Of a stretch of DNA of 64,000 nucleotides, positions 26,293 to 35,503 are shown in pieces. The DNA comes from CAYJNO01 sp964371715 (GTDB lineage: Bacteria; Bacillota_I; Bacilli_A; Erysipelotrichales; Erysipelotrichaceae). Under the pieces are notes generated by a model. It was not told the DNA's origin. It saw only the letters and a program-made list of their open reading frames with translations, and ran no database searches. The translations under genes and the position numbers were made by a program. The stretch is from the NCBI GenBank assembly GCA_964371715.1, contig CAYJNO010000004.1:27402-91401 (forward strand), given 5' to 3'. The stretch's first letter is position 1, and each line of letters begins with the position of its first letter.

Positions 26293-28857
26293 ATGAAAAA
26301 ATTAATAACAAACCTATTTAAAGGTATTTTGATACTATTTGTACTGTTTCTTTCAGTTCAATCAAATTTTAATGAAGTATCTGCGGAAGTTGGTGAAGAT
26401 TTTCCAGCTGTAGTTGTGTATACAAATAGCGAAAATGTTGAATCGGCTTATACTTTACTTTTTAGAGTTTTAACTGAAGACTCGGATACTAATACTGGAA
26501 CAGTAGCAATCGTTTCTAAAGAAAGTAGTGTAGCGGGAGGGATTCTTACGATACCAGAAAAAGTATCAAATAATGGATACACATATACAATAACTGAAAT
26601 TTGGCAAGAAGCATTTAGATACTCACACTTTTTACATTTGGACTTAAGTGATGCTACAGGGTTAGAAAGTATTGGAAAAGATGCATTTTTATTGACAAGT
26701 TTAACTAGTGTTGATTTTGGTGGAGCCCCTAGTTTAGAGAGTATAGGGGATGGAGCATTTGCTTTCACATTCCTAGCTAGAATTGACTTAAGTAATGCGA
26801 CTAATTTAAAAAATATTGGAGATAGAGCATTTATGAACAGTGAATTAGAGAGTGTTGACTTAAGTAACGCAACTAACTTAAGAAGTATTGGGGAAAAAGC
26901 ATTTTATGATACAGATTTAACTAGCATTGATTTAGGAGGAGCCCCTAGTTTAAAAAGTATTGGAAGTTATGCATTTAGAGGAACTCCATTAGTTAACATT
27001 GATTTAAGTGATGCAACAAATTTAATAAGTATTGGAGAATATGCTTTTGCTAACACACAACTAGCTAGAATTGATTTAAGCAATGCTACAAGTTTAGAAA
27101 GTATTGGAGAATATGCTTTTGCTGATACAAATTTAACTAGCATTGATTTAAGTGATGCAACAAATTTAATAAGTATTGGAAGATATGCTTTTGCTAACAC
27201 ACAACTAGCTAGAATTGATTTAAGCAATGCTACAAGTTTAGAAAGTATTGGAAGCGATGCATTTGCTGATACAAATTTAACTAGCATTGATTTAGGAGGA
27301 GCCCCTAGTTTAGAAAGTATTGGAGATTCTGCATTTAGGAGCACTAAATTAGAAAGTGTTGATTTAAGTGAAGCTACAAGGTTAAAAAGTATTGGGAACA
27401 GAGCATTTAAAGGGACAAATTTAACTAGCATTGATTTAGGAGGAGCCCCTAGTTTAGAAAGTATTGGAAATGATGCATTTATGAGCACTAAATTAGAAGG
27501 TGTTGATTTAAGTGGAGCTACAAGTTTAAAAAGTATTGGTAACGAAGTATTTGCTGATACAAATTTAACTAGTATTGAATTAGGAGGAGCACCTAGTTTA
27601 GAAAGTATTGGATATTTGGCTTTTTTTGGAACAAAATTAGAAAGTGTTGATTTAAGTGATGCAACAAATTTAATAAGTATTGGAGATGGAGCATTTGAAG
27701 GAACTCAATTAATTTACATTGATTTAAGTAATTCAACTAACTTAAAAAGTATTGGAAGTAATGCTTTCGCTAATACACGACTAGCTAGTATTGATTTAAG
27801 CAATGCAACAAGTTTAGAAGATATTGGTGATAGTGCTTTTAGATTTCTTAATCTAGAATCAATCTATATAAATTCTAATCTTACAGGAAATAAAGATGGA
27901 ATAACTAATCTACCTAATCCGAATATTGTATATCTATCAAATGCTATTTATGACACGTTTCCTAAAGCAGATATTGGAACTACAGTTATTAATAAGTATC
28001 ATACACTAAATGTAAATGGAGCGGAAATTACTTCTGTACATGCTGGTACTACAACAAACTTCTCTAAAGTAGGTGTAGGTGAGATTGTAACAATAAAACT
28101 TAATACAGGTCATAACTTAAGTGACTCTAATATACCAAGTAGTATTTCACTTACTCCTACGGCTGATGTAAATGTTTATACATTTACAATGCCTGATGAA
28201 AATGTAGTTTTGGATATTAAAGTTATAAATCCACCAACTCCAACTACAACACCATCACCAACCCCAACCACAACACCGTCACCAATTCCAACAACTACAC
28301 CTTTACCAACAGCTACACCATCACCAACACTACCTACAACTCAACCAGGGGGAAGTGTTGTCTCATTGTCTAGTTTAGAAATAGTAAATAAACCATCTAA
28401 AGTTTTATATGGAGAAGGTCAAGCAATTAATCTAAATGGTATCAAAGTGAATGCTGTATATGAAGATGGAAGTATATACTCTGTACAACCTAATGAATTA
28501 ACAGTATCAGGATTTAATAGTAATCAAGTAGGTACACAAACTATCACTGTAAAATATGCAGGACTGACTGATACATTTGTTATTAACGTTGAAGGAGATA
28601 ATGAAAATACTAATGTTGATGTAGAAAAAGAAACTACTGATAACACAACAGAAACTACAGAAGATGAAGTTGCTACAGAAACTCCAAACACTGAAGATAC
28701 GAGTGAGTCAACAGATTCTGAAGCATCTACAGAACCTACAACTGATGAAGTTATACCTACTGAAGAAGAAAGTGGAATGAATTTAATATTCGCAGGATTG
28801 ATAACTGCAATAATAGGTGGAACTGTTTTCTATTTTGTAAAAAGGAATAAAAAATAG
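26293..28857 (+). CDS. BspA-like leucine-rich repeat surface protein
   Basis: This 854-residue exported protein has a signal peptide (residues 1-31, cleaved near EVSA). About seventeen LRR_5/BspA-type repeats of 23 residues (about 115-515; unit like LTSIDLSNATSLESIGEYAF) come next, then a short beta-rich linker, a Pro/Thr stretch near 650-685 (TPTTTPSPTPTTTPSP), a Big_3-type Ig-like domain near 690-770, and an acidic Thr/Glu-rich stalk. It ends in a membrane helix (FAGLITAIIGGTVFYFV) and a KRNKK tail. No LPxTG motif is visible, so anchoring is probably by the helix. BspA proteins bind host or matrix proteins. The repeats are nearly identical in DNA, so unit number may vary between strains. 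Confidence 0.88.
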   Translation: MKKLITNLFKGILILFVLFLSVQSNFNEVSAEVGEDFPAVVVYTNSENVESAYTLLFRVLTEDSDTNTGTVAIVSKESSVAGGILTIPEKVSNNGYTYTITEIWQEAFRYSHFLHLDLSDATGLESIGKDAFLLTSLTSVDFGGAPSLESIGDGAFAFTFLARIDLSNATNLKNIGDRAFMNSELESVDLSNATNLRSIGEKAFYDTDLTSIDLGGAPSLKSIGSYAFRGTPLVNIDLSDATNLISIGEYAFANTQLARIDLSNATSLESIGEYAFADTNLTSIDLSDATNLISIGRYAFANTQLARIDLSNATSLESIGSDAFADTNLTSIDLGGAPSLESIGDSAFRSTKLESVDLSEATRLKSIGNRAFKGTNLTSIDLGGAPSLESIGNDAFMSTKLEGVDLSGATSLKSIGNEVFADTNLTSIELGGAPSLESIGYLAFFGTKLESVDLSDATNLISIGDGAFEGTQLIYIDLSNSTNLKSIGSNAFANTRLASIDLSNATSLEDIGDSAFRFLNLESIYINSNLTGNKDGITNLPNPNIVYLSNAIYDTFPKADIGTTVINKYHTLNVNGAEITSVHAGTTTNFSKVGVGEIVTIKLNTGHNLSDSNIPSSISLTPTADVNVYTFTMPDENVVLDIKVINPPTPTTTPSPTPTTTPSPIPTTTPLPTATPSPTLPTTQPGGSVVSLSSLEIVNKPSKVLYGEGQAINLNGIKVNAVYEDGSIYSVQPNELTVSGFNSNQVGTQTITVKYAGLTDTFVINVEGDNENTNVDVEKETTDNTTETTEDEVATETPNTEDTSESTDSEASTEPTTDEVIPTEEESGMNLIFAGLITAIIGGTVFYFVKRNKK
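26640..27850 (+). repeat. Tandem 69-base LRR repeats inside the BspA-like gene
   Basis: Units of 69 bases encode 23-residue LRRs. Several are almost identical, for example the segments starting near 27000, 27069, 27138 and 27207, and GGAGGAGCCCCTAGTTTA recurs at regular positions. This is coding repetition, not a CRISPR array: there are no unique spacers. Confidence 0.85.
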
Positions 28858-28924
28858 ATATCAGAAATTCGAAATAACAAAAAGATATTGTTGTAAATAA
28901 CTCAAAGTCACTAATAGAATTTAT

Positions 28925-29175
28925 ACTGTGAAACGGACCCCAAAAGTTGGATACCCAATTATTAGGAGGTTCGTTTTTATATGTAAAATTATCAAGAGAA
29001 CTAAAATGGAAATATATAATTTAAGGATAATGGGAATAACATTTTCTGAGTTGATATTAAGATATGATATTAGTCAAAAAGTTATTGAATATTTAATTAG
29101 ATTAATCGTATAGCATGATGTTGACATCTTAGTATATGAAACACTAAGATATAAAATTAAAGTAAATGAGTGATT
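28925..29175 (+). mobile_element. Decayed IS3-family insertion sequence, left end and orfA
   Basis: GGACCCCAAAAGTTGG near 28935 resembles IS3-family ends. It is followed by broken orfA pieces: KLSRELKW in one frame, then EIYNLRIMGITFSELILRYD and QKVIEYLIRLI in another, then HDVDIL. Together they track the start of IS3 OrfA (helix-turn-helix, 'YLIRLID-HG-DIL'). Frameshifts and stops break the gene and no orfB follows. The end also forms a hairpin (AAACGGACC 28931-28939 with GGTTCGTTT 28968-28976, then T) that may terminate the BspA-like gene. Confidence 0.6.
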
Positions 29176-29863
29176 AATGCAATTAAATTAATATTATGTA
29201 ACAGATATTGTGTTGTATCGACAAAGAAACAATACGTATGCTTGATACTATAATCGTTGCATTAAGCCACCTCGAGACAATATTAGTGATGACACGTCTA
29301 TAATCGTCAGTGTTTGCAGTGGTTTATGAAGGTTTTTTCTTAAAAAAATGAAATGTAAAAAAATGCAAAAAATTTGATGACATTGCTATTTTGACTATTT
29401 TAGGTAGATTACATAGGAATTAGTCGATTTACTAAGTGTTTAATTAACGTGATAGATATCCTATCACGAAGTCCATTATTATAGTAGATTTTTATATGTA
29501 ATCAATTATATATAATGATATAAGTTAATGTTTAAATTGAGATAATTGTTATTGTATATGTAATGTCTATTATTGTTTTATCTTTTAAATCTAGAATTTA
29601 TGAATTTTAGTTATTGAAAATTAATTATGCACTTATATATATGATTAATATACCATATATCGTACAAGAGTGTTAGTTTATAGTGTTTTTATGTGTTTGT
29701 TTGTAATATAATTTAATAGTCAAAATCATTTAATTACTTAATATTTTATAATTTAAGTTTTTAAATGATTATATATATAGTAAAGCTTAATTGTAATTTA
29801 GATGTACTAAAACTTAGTTATATGTTTAAAGTTTCATAAAAATGAAAAAAGGGGAGATAGAAA
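29176..29863. other. Long intergenic region with an operator-like dyad
   Basis: Almost 700 AT-rich bases without a supportable gene. CGTGATAG (29448-29455) and CTATCACG (29461-29468) form an 8-bp perfect dyad with a 5-base centre, possibly a regulator site or the remains of an element end. The first 170 bases may be further IS debris. Confidence 0.35.
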
Positions 29864-30448
29864 ATGGAAGATTCAATAGTAGGTTGTTTATTAATTGCTG
29901 GTATATCTTTAGCTATAGGTATAAGAACACAATTAAATAAAAAATATTATAATAATGGAATAATTACAAATTTAATTATTATCAATGCATATTTATGTAC
30001 GGTTTTATCCGTATTGTGCACCGTAATAGGACAACAGTTAGGATTAGTTGTACTTATGTATGGAATAACATCAGGCTCAATATTATCAATAGTAGGTAAT
30101 TATTATTATATTGCTAAATGTTCAGTTAAAATAGATGATGCAATATGTACGCATTATCATGAGAATAGATCAAAACATGGCGTAAAGTCTTATCAACCAT
30201 GTTTTATCTATAAATATAATGGTATAGAATATAAAGACCGATTCGATGTTAATAACGAACTAAGTGTACGCGATTTTGTACAGAATTATAAAATAGGAGG
30301 CATAAGTTCTATCTTTATAAATCCTAATAAACCTGAAGAAATGATGATAAATAGAACATATCCATATCGTGTTTTTATTATTCTTATCTTAGTTATCATT
30401 ATTTGGATATTTATTTTTGATGATATATTATTATTATTAAATCTTTAA
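29864..30448 (+). CDS. Membrane protein with DUF3592-like domain
   Basis: This 194-residue protein has an N-terminal membrane helix (about 4-22), two more between about 36 and 85, a soluble domain (about 90-165) and a last helix (168-190). The soluble part (SYQPCFIYKYNGIEYKDRF, then YKIGGISSIFINPNKPEE) follows the DUF3592 pattern of 'P-x-F-x-Y-x-y-n-G-x-x-Y', then 'G-x-x-x-x-I-y-i-n-P-x-x-P-e'. GGGGAGA precedes the ATG. It stands alone between a long gap and the hydrolase gene. The function of this family is unknown. Confidence 0.65.
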   Translation: MEDSIVGCLLIAGISLAIGIRTQLNKKYYNNGIITNLIIINAYLCTVLSVLCTVIGQQLGLVVLMYGITSGSILSIVGNYYYIAKCSVKIDDAICTHYHENRSKHGVKSYQPCFIYKYNGIEYKDRFDVNNELSVRDFVQNYKIGGISSIFINPNKPEEMMINRTYPYRVFIILILVIIIWIFIFDDILLLLNL

Positions 30449-30488
30449 TGTTTTCATAATTAAAATAAGAAATTTATTATTGATATGT

Positions 30489-30494
30489 TATAAT
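30489..30494 (+). promoter_or_regulatory. -10 element of the lipoprotein hydrolase gene
   Basis: TATAAT 23 bases before the start codon; no clear -35. Confidence 0.4.
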
Positions 30495-30517
30495 TTATTT
30501 CGAAAAAGGGGGATATT

Positions 30518-31471
30518 ATGAAAAAATTATTATTAATTGCTTTAACAATGACAATGTTAGTGTCATGTACTACAACACAGGTGGAAGAAGAAAAAGAAGT
30601 AGTAGAAGATTCAGTAAAAAATGAAGAATCAATTTTGGAAGTAGAAAGTTATGAATATGAGACTACAGCTCATACTTATGAAAGTGTAAGAGGTACAACA
30701 ATCTATGCTAATGTGACTATGCCTGTAACTGATGAAGATGTACCAGCAATTGTCTTTACCCATGGACATGGTGGATTTAAAGAAGAATTAGAAATCCTTA
30801 CTAATACTATTGCGAAAAATGGTATTGCAGTTATTATATTTGATCATCCAGGATGTGGTGAAAGTACAGAAGATTTTATCTTAGATAACAACATGGAAAA
30901 CATTTTAGCTGATATGAATTCAACAAAAGAGTATTTACTAACTCTTGATGGAATTAATAAAGATTTAATTGCAGTAGGTGGTTATAGTATGGGTGGTAGA
31001 GCTGCTACTTTAAGTGCTGCTAATGATGATTTTTATAAAGCAGTAGTACTATGGTCACCAGCTGTTGCAAATAATGCTGAAGATATGTATTCATTTACTC
31101 AAACTGATGAAACATCTTTTAAAGCACTAGCAGATAATGCTCATGAAAATGGACAAGTAACATATACTGCTATATATGGCTTTGATCAAACACTTTCTAG
31201 CAAATGGTTTAGTGATATGGAAAAATATAATCCAATTGATGTTGCAAGTCAAATAACAGCTCCAATATTTATTGTTAGACCAACAAATGATGAGATTATT
31301 TCATTAGATGCAATTACTACATTTGTTGAGGCAACAGTGAATTCTAGTGCTGTTGAACTTGTTGAATTAGAAGGTGGAAATCATGGATTTGGTATCTATT
31401 CTGATGAATTAGAATTTACAGAGCATGCTGCAAATTTAACGGCATCATATTTAAAAACAACATTAAAATAG
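30518..31471 (+). CDS. Lipoprotein alpha/beta hydrolase
   Basis: This 317-residue exported lipoprotein has the lipobox LVSC (cysteine near 17) and an acidic linker, followed by an alpha/beta-hydrolase domain. The oxyanion stretch is FTHGHGGF, the nucleophile is S157 in GYSMGG, the acid is likely the aspartate in RPTNDEI, and the histidine is in GGNHGFG. It probably acts as an esterase or acyl-peptidase on the outer face of the membrane; the substrate is unknown. It is a single-gene unit with GGGGG before the ATG and a strong terminator after it. Confidence 0.85.
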   Translation: MKKLLLIALTMTMLVSCTTTQVEEEKEVVEDSVKNEESILEVESYEYETTAHTYESVRGTTIYANVTMPVTDEDVPAIVFTHGHGGFKEELEILTNTIAKNGIAVIIFDHPGCGESTEDFILDNNMENILADMNSTKEYLLTLDGINKDLIAVGGYSMGGRAATLSAANDDFYKAVVLWSPAVANNAEDMYSFTQTDETSFKALADNAHENGQVTYTAIYGFDQTLSSKWFSDMEKYNPIDVASQITAPIFIVRPTNDEIISLDAITTFVEATVNSSAVELVELEGGNHGFGIYSDELEFTEHAANLTASYLKTTLK

Positions 31472-31480
31472 TAAACTTAA

Positions 31481-31519
31481 AAAAACTAGAAATGGAAAAT
31501 AACTCATTTCTAGTTTTTT
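31481..31519 (+). terminator. Terminator after the hydrolase gene
   Basis: AAAAACTAGAAATG (31481-31494) pairs with CATTTCTAGTTTTT (31505-31518) over 14 positions with a 10-base loop and a T run. The A run makes it work in both directions, also serving the minus-strand gene that ends at 31551. Confidence 0.88.
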
Positions 31520-31550
31520 AATATTGTTTAAAATTATTATATATAAATAC

Positions 31551-31955
31551 TCAGGTGATCTTTTGAATCTTAGAATATATATAAGATATGGAAATAACGC
31601 TCAATAGATACATTATTAAAATAATGATTAAAAAAATACCGACAACAATAATTGAATTTTGTAATGCATAAGTAACTAAAAATAATGTGATCAATAAGCA
31701 GATTGATATTATTAATATTTTAGCTATTGTTTGTTGTTTTAAACTAATTATAGTATTTTTATTTTCTTTATATGCTTGATAACATAAATATAAAATAAAT
31801 AATAGTTCTGCTATAAAATATAATGTATTACTAGCATTAGAAGAAGAAAAATGGACTATATTAAAGTATTTTAATAAAAAATATAGCAATAAAGTTTCTA
31901 AAATGAAACATAAAATAATTGATATAAAATAATCATAGGTGACTTTTATTTTCAT
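31551..31955 (-). CDS. Small four-helix membrane protein of unknown function
   Basis: This 134-residue hydrophobic protein has about four transmembrane helices (near 9-28, 38-55, 74-95 and 98-122). The frame is open for 14 more codons upstream, but AAAGGAG on the minus strand at about 31964-31970 selects the ATG at 31955. I do not recognise a family. It is transcribed towards the hydrolase gene and away from the next membrane protein gene, with which it may share a promoter region. Confidence 0.6.
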   Translation of the reverse strand: MKIKVTYDYFISIILCFILETLLLYFLLKYFNIVHFSSSNASNTLYFIAELLFILYLCYQAYKENKNTIISLKQQTIAKILIISICLLITLFLVTYALQNSIIVVGIFLIIILIMYLLSVISISYIYSKIQKIT

Positions 31956-32074
31956 GATTTTAACTCCTTTGTATTGTCTATATTCATATTTTAGCATGAA
32001 CTTAATAAATTAATAATTCATATTATATTTAATCGCTTTTAGATTGTAAAAGATAGATATAAATATAATAATGT

Positions 32075-32080
32075 TATAAT
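32075..32080 (+). promoter_or_regulatory. -10 element of the small membrane protein gene
   Basis: TATAAT 36 bases before the ATG at 32117; no clear -35 at normal spacing. Confidence 0.35.
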
Positions 32081-32116
32081 TTTGATAGAAGATGATTAAA
32101 TTAAGGAGGAATAATT

Positions 32117-32578
32117 ATGCTTAAGATTAAATTTAGTGAAGAGCAATTAGCTATTCGTAATAAATTAGGTTATCAAAGTTTTATATTTATGCTTATATTG
32201 ATATTTATTAATATTATGGCTAATGAATCATATATGTGGGCAGATTATTTCACACAATCATTTATATTAATAATAATATCTGTGTATTATTTTTTGATTT
32301 GTGGATTATTAAAAGGTTTATTTTTAACAAGTTATAAGAAATATTATATACGAAGTTCAATTTTCTCTATAATATTTTCAGTAGTATTTATGGTTGTGAT
32401 ATATATAGAATTATTTCAAACTAGAAGTGAAGTACTAATAAAAGATGGTGTAGTTCAAAGGATGATGATTATTGTAGTATATTTATTACTAAATTTAATA
32501 AAAGAGTTTATTCAGTTAATAATAATTGTTAAAAATAAAAAAAAGAAAAATATTAATGATATTAAAGAGATTATATAG
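32117..32578 (+). CDS. Small membrane protein, DUF6773-like
   Basis: This 153-residue protein has a charged start (KIKFSEEQLAIRNKLGYQSF), four transmembrane helices (about 20-37, 45-68, 80-100 and 110-135) and a lysine-rich tail. The layout recalls DUF6773 proteins, often found beside small transcription regulators in Firmicutes, but no regulator gene is adjacent here. AAGGAGG precedes the ATG. A terminator hairpin follows directly. Function unknown; the family call is tentative. Confidence 0.55.
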   Translation: MLKIKFSEEQLAIRNKLGYQSFIFMLILIFINIMANESYMWADYFTQSFILIIISVYYFLICGLLKGLFLTSYKKYYIRSSIFSIIFSVVFMVVIYIELFQTRSEVLIKDGVVQRMMIIVVYLLLNLIKEFIQLIIIVKNKKKKNINDIKEII

Positions 32579-32585
32579 ATAAATT

Positions 32586-32636
32586 AAAAGAGTAAAGATA
32601 CTCATTTATATTGATTGAATTTACTCTTTTTGTTAT
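32586..32636 (+). terminator. Terminator after the DUF6773-like gene
   Basis: AAAAGAGTAAA (32586-32596) pairs perfectly with TTTACTCTTTT (32620-32630), followed by more T. The loop is 23 bases. Confidence 0.65.
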
Positions 32637-32687
32637 AAAAAGTATCTTTATGTATTGTATTCATAATTTATGTATGTTATTATTTAT

Positions 32688-32956
32688 CCTGTCCCTAAAA
32701 GGGAGTGAAAATATTTTCGAAAAATGACCAATTAGCTAAGGCCAACGGACAGCCGGTCAATGCCGAACCATAATATGGTGGCAGTTGCCATCTTATTGAT
32801 TTATAAAGTTTAATAAACTTTATACCAAATAAATATGTATTTATTTAAGCACTATTGTTTGGTCAATAAGAGTAGTAAAAACATTTTTTGTTATATAGAC
32901 TCGATAATGACAATAAGGCAAAAAGCCTTGTAACACAGTGTATCTGTGTTTTTTTT
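32688..32956 (+). ncRNA. Structured RNA or leader element, family not recognised
   Basis: About 270 bases upstream of the M28 peptidase are dense in nested complementarity. CTGTCC (32689-32694) matches GGACAG (32747-32752). ACCATAATATGGT (32767-32779) and TGGCAGTTGCCA (32779-32790) are back-to-back hairpins. TCTTATTG (32791-32798) pairs with CAATAAGA (32864-32871), enclosing ACCAAA/TTTGGT (32824/32858). Then come AAGGC/GCCTT (32915-32929) and a terminator (AACACAG/CTGTGTT, 32932-32950) with T8. The core (GCCAACGGACAGCCGG) is far richer in G and C than its surroundings. It ends 38 bases before the peptidase start, so it may be a riboswitch-like leader or a stand-alone RNA. Confidence 0.6.
32932..32956 (+). 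terminator. Intrinsic terminator at the end of the structured RNA
   Basis: AACACAG, a 5-base loop, CTGTGTT and a run of eight T. It sits upstream of the peptidase ribosome binding site TAGGAGG, as in attenuators. Confidence 0.82.
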
Positions 32957-32994
32957 ATGAATTTTAATTTATAAATTGTTTTTAGGAGGACAAA

Positions 32995-35139
32995 ATGAAA
33001 AAATTATTATCACTAATTGTAGTGGGTTCATTATTTTTATCTTTAATTGGTTGTAAAAGTGAGGAAACAACTACAAATAATGCAGCAAAAGATGAGTATC
33101 AAAACTATATTGATGCTGTTAATCCAGAGTTTGGATATGATATTGCAATGGAATTATCAACAAACCCTGAATTACTAAATAACGATTTAGGAAGTAGAAC
33201 TTCAGGAAGTGATGCTGAGCATAAAGCGGCAGATTATTTATTTGAAGTGATGCAAGATATGGGTCTTGAAGATGTTGAGAAAATTGCTGCAGATGCTGAT
33301 AAATGGCAATCTAATGGCGCAAGCTTAACAATTGATGGCAAAGAATATAATGTAGCTTCTTATGCAACTAATGGTACAGATATTGATGGCATAACAAGTG
33401 AAATTATCTTTTTAAATGATGGTACAATGTGGGATTATGAGAACATTGATGCTACAGGAAAAATAGTATTAATTGATATAAATCAAAGAGAGAATTGGTG
33501 GATTACATATCCAATGCTTGAAGCAGAACTTCAAGGTGCAGCAGCTATTTTAGCGGCTAATGTAGGTGGCTATTCACAAATATCTGGGGATGCATTAAAT
33601 TTACAAGATATTTGTGCACCATTAAGTATTCCTACACTAAGTATTAGTGTAAATGATTCTTTAGAGATTCAAGAAAAAATAGCTGCAGGACCAACAACGG
33701 CAACTTTAGTAGTAGATAATGTTGTAGAAGAGGGTGGAACTACTTATAATGTAATTGGTAAAATTCCAGGAAAAAGTAGTGAAAATCAAATTGTTGTGGG
33801 AGCACACTATGATATGTATTTTAGTGGCTTTCAAGATGATAGTGTTGCAATTGGGTTAGTATTAGCGATGGCTAAAGGGATGATTGATTCAGGATTTGTT
33901 CCAGAAAATGACATCGTCTTTGTAATGCATGGTGCTGAAGAGTGGGGTTCAATTGGTACTCAATTTGACTGGACTGTTGGAGCATGGGAAATGGTTAATA
34001 ATGTACATCCAGAATGGACTGATAAAACATTAGCATTCATTAACTTTGAATTACCTGCTTATGCATTTGGCTCAAGCACAAGAACAGCAACAGCACCTGA
34101 GTTATATTCAATGGTTGAATACTTTACAAATACATATGAATTCACACCAGATCCAAGTGCAGCATTCCCTGATGGTGTTAATACTGATGGAACACCAACT
34201 TATACATATTCTGATGACTTTTCATATCATATTGCAGGTATTCCTTCAATGGTTAATGGAACAGTTACTGCCGATGATGTAAAGTCAGGTTCAGATTTCA
34301 TGGTAGATTATTATCATTCTAACTATGATACTTATGAAACATATAATGAAGAGGTTATGAAGTTTAATCTTGAATACTATGGAGCTATAGCCATGTATAT
34401 AGATTCACGTCCAGCTTTAGAATTAGACTTTAGCGCACAATATGATCGTATTTTTGCAAGTATTTCAGAAGAAACTATGGCAAATGCTGGTGTAGATATT
34501 CAAATATATAATGAAGCTTTAGATACATTAAAAGCTAATGCTGAATTAATGAATGAAAAAATAAATCAAGTAAACACTGATTATGATATTGCACTTTTAA
34601 ATGGTGATGAAGAAGCTATGAGTGCTTTATGGCAAGAAGGTAAGCAATTAACTGCACAAAATCTTGCAGCATTTAAATTTGCTCAAAGCGAATTATTAAG
34701 TCTAATGTATGAAAAACCAATCGTACCACATGAAGGTCCACAAATTAATATTGAATTAATGGAAGAAATTGTTACATTATTAGAAGATGGACAAGGTGAT
34801 GTCGCAACAGATGAATACGTATGGCAAGTAAATAATGTCTTTGAATGGTATGCAATGTATTTCTCTGAAGGTGTAATCGATATTCAAAATGAAATGATTT
34901 GGGGTGAAGATAACCAAGATAATCTATATTGGGGAACTGATAAAGGCTTTGTTAAAGCACAAGTTGAAGAAGCAACTAGAAGTTTAATGTTAAAGTATGG
35001 TTTAGAAAACCAAGATTATTCTAGTGAAATTGCAATCTACAAAACAGAAATAGAAGCACAAAAACAAACTTTAAAAGAACTAGCTGATAAAGAAATTAAT
35101 GATATTACTACATTAAGTGAAATGTTAGTTTTAAAATAA
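32995..35139 (+). CDS. Lipoprotein M28-family metallopeptidase with PA domain
   Basis: This 714-residue exported lipoprotein has a signal peptide with lipobox LIGC (about residue 20). A protease-associated insertion near 100-230 (KIVLIDINQRENWW, LQGAAAILAAN) precedes an M28 zinc peptidase domain with GAHYDMYFSGFQDDS (metal His and Asp), HGAEEWGSIGT (catalytic and metal Glu) and a late HSNYDT histidine. A long helical C-terminal region of about 240 residues follows. It probably trims peptides outside the cell. Expression may depend on the structured leader directly upstream. AGGAGG precedes the ATG and a strong terminator follows. Confidence 0.9.
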   Translation: MKKLLSLIVVGSLFLSLIGCKSEETTTNNAAKDEYQNYIDAVNPEFGYDIAMELSTNPELLNNDLGSRTSGSDAEHKAADYLFEVMQDMGLEDVEKIAADADKWQSNGASLTIDGKEYNVASYATNGTDIDGITSEIIFLNDGTMWDYENIDATGKIVLIDINQRENWWITYPMLEAELQGAAAILAANVGGYSQISGDALNLQDICAPLSIPTLSISVNDSLEIQEKIAAGPTTATLVVDNVVEEGGTTYNVIGKIPGKSSENQIVVGAHYDMYFSGFQDDSVAIGLVLAMAKGMIDSGFVPENDIVFVMHGAEEWGSIGTQFDWTVGAWEMVNNVHPEWTDKTLAFINFELPAYAFGSSTRTATAPELYSMVEYFTNTYEFTPDPSAAFPDGVNTDGTPTYTYSDDFSYHIAGIPSMVNGTVTADDVKSGSDFMVDYYHSNYDTYETYNEEVMKFNLEYYGAIAMYIDSRPALELDFSAQYDRIFASISEETMANAGVDIQIYNEALDTLKANAELMNEKINQVNTDYDIALLNGDEEAMSALWQEGKQLTAQNLAAFKFAQSELLSLMYEKPIVPHEGPQINIELMEEIVTLLEDGQGDVATDEYVWQVNNVFEWYAMYFSEGVIDIQNEMIWGEDNQDNLYWGTDKGFVKAQVEEATRSLMLKYGLENQDYSSEIAIYKTEIEAQKQTLKELADKEINDITTLSEMLVLK

Positions 35140-35143
35140 AAGT

Positions 35144-35178
35144 AAATCGCAATCAATAAATCTGATTGCGATTTTTTT
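35144..35178 (+). terminator. Terminator after the M28 peptidase gene
   Basis: AAATCGCAATCA (35144-35155) pairs perfectly with TGATTGCGATTT (35163-35174), 7-base loop, T run. The other 325 bases before the next gene are AT-rich with no supportable gene; a TATAAA near 35472 may be a -10 element. Confidence 0.9.
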
Positions 35179-35503
35179 AATATAATTAATTAGATTTTTT
35201 TAAATCTAGAACAAATACAAGATATAAATAATTATGATGACTTTAATGCTATGACAGCTGAGATAGTCAAATTATTAAAGACAGTGCTTTTATTTTCTAG
35301 ATAATCAAGATAAGTGAGATTTATGATAGATGCTAATTCAGTAAAGTAATAACTATAAAATTAATGATAATATAATAAAAAGTTAATAATCTTTTATGCT
35401 TGTCTAAAAAAGTATATAAATCCACTTAAGTATGTAGACATAAAGTTTTATTTGTGATAAAGTTACATCTGTATAAAATGATTTTTAGGAGATTGACTAT
35501 ATT

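Noticed and set aside
26640..27850. Regular repeats as a possible CRISPR array
   Set aside because: The repeats are contiguous coding LRR units with no unique spacers and no cas genes nearby.
28928..29113. A 61-codon frame starting with GTG
   Set aside because: It is a chance fusion of an IS end and a frameshifted orfA fragment, not an intact gene.
32720..32800. Core of the structured RNA as a c-di-GMP-I riboswitch
   Set aside because: Only one short stretch is similar; the GNRA tetraloop and second conserved stem are not recognisable.
34046..34282. A 78-codon frame inside the M28 peptidase gene
   Set aside because: It lies wholly within the peptidase domain in another frame and encodes Gln/Leu/Met-rich shadow sequence.
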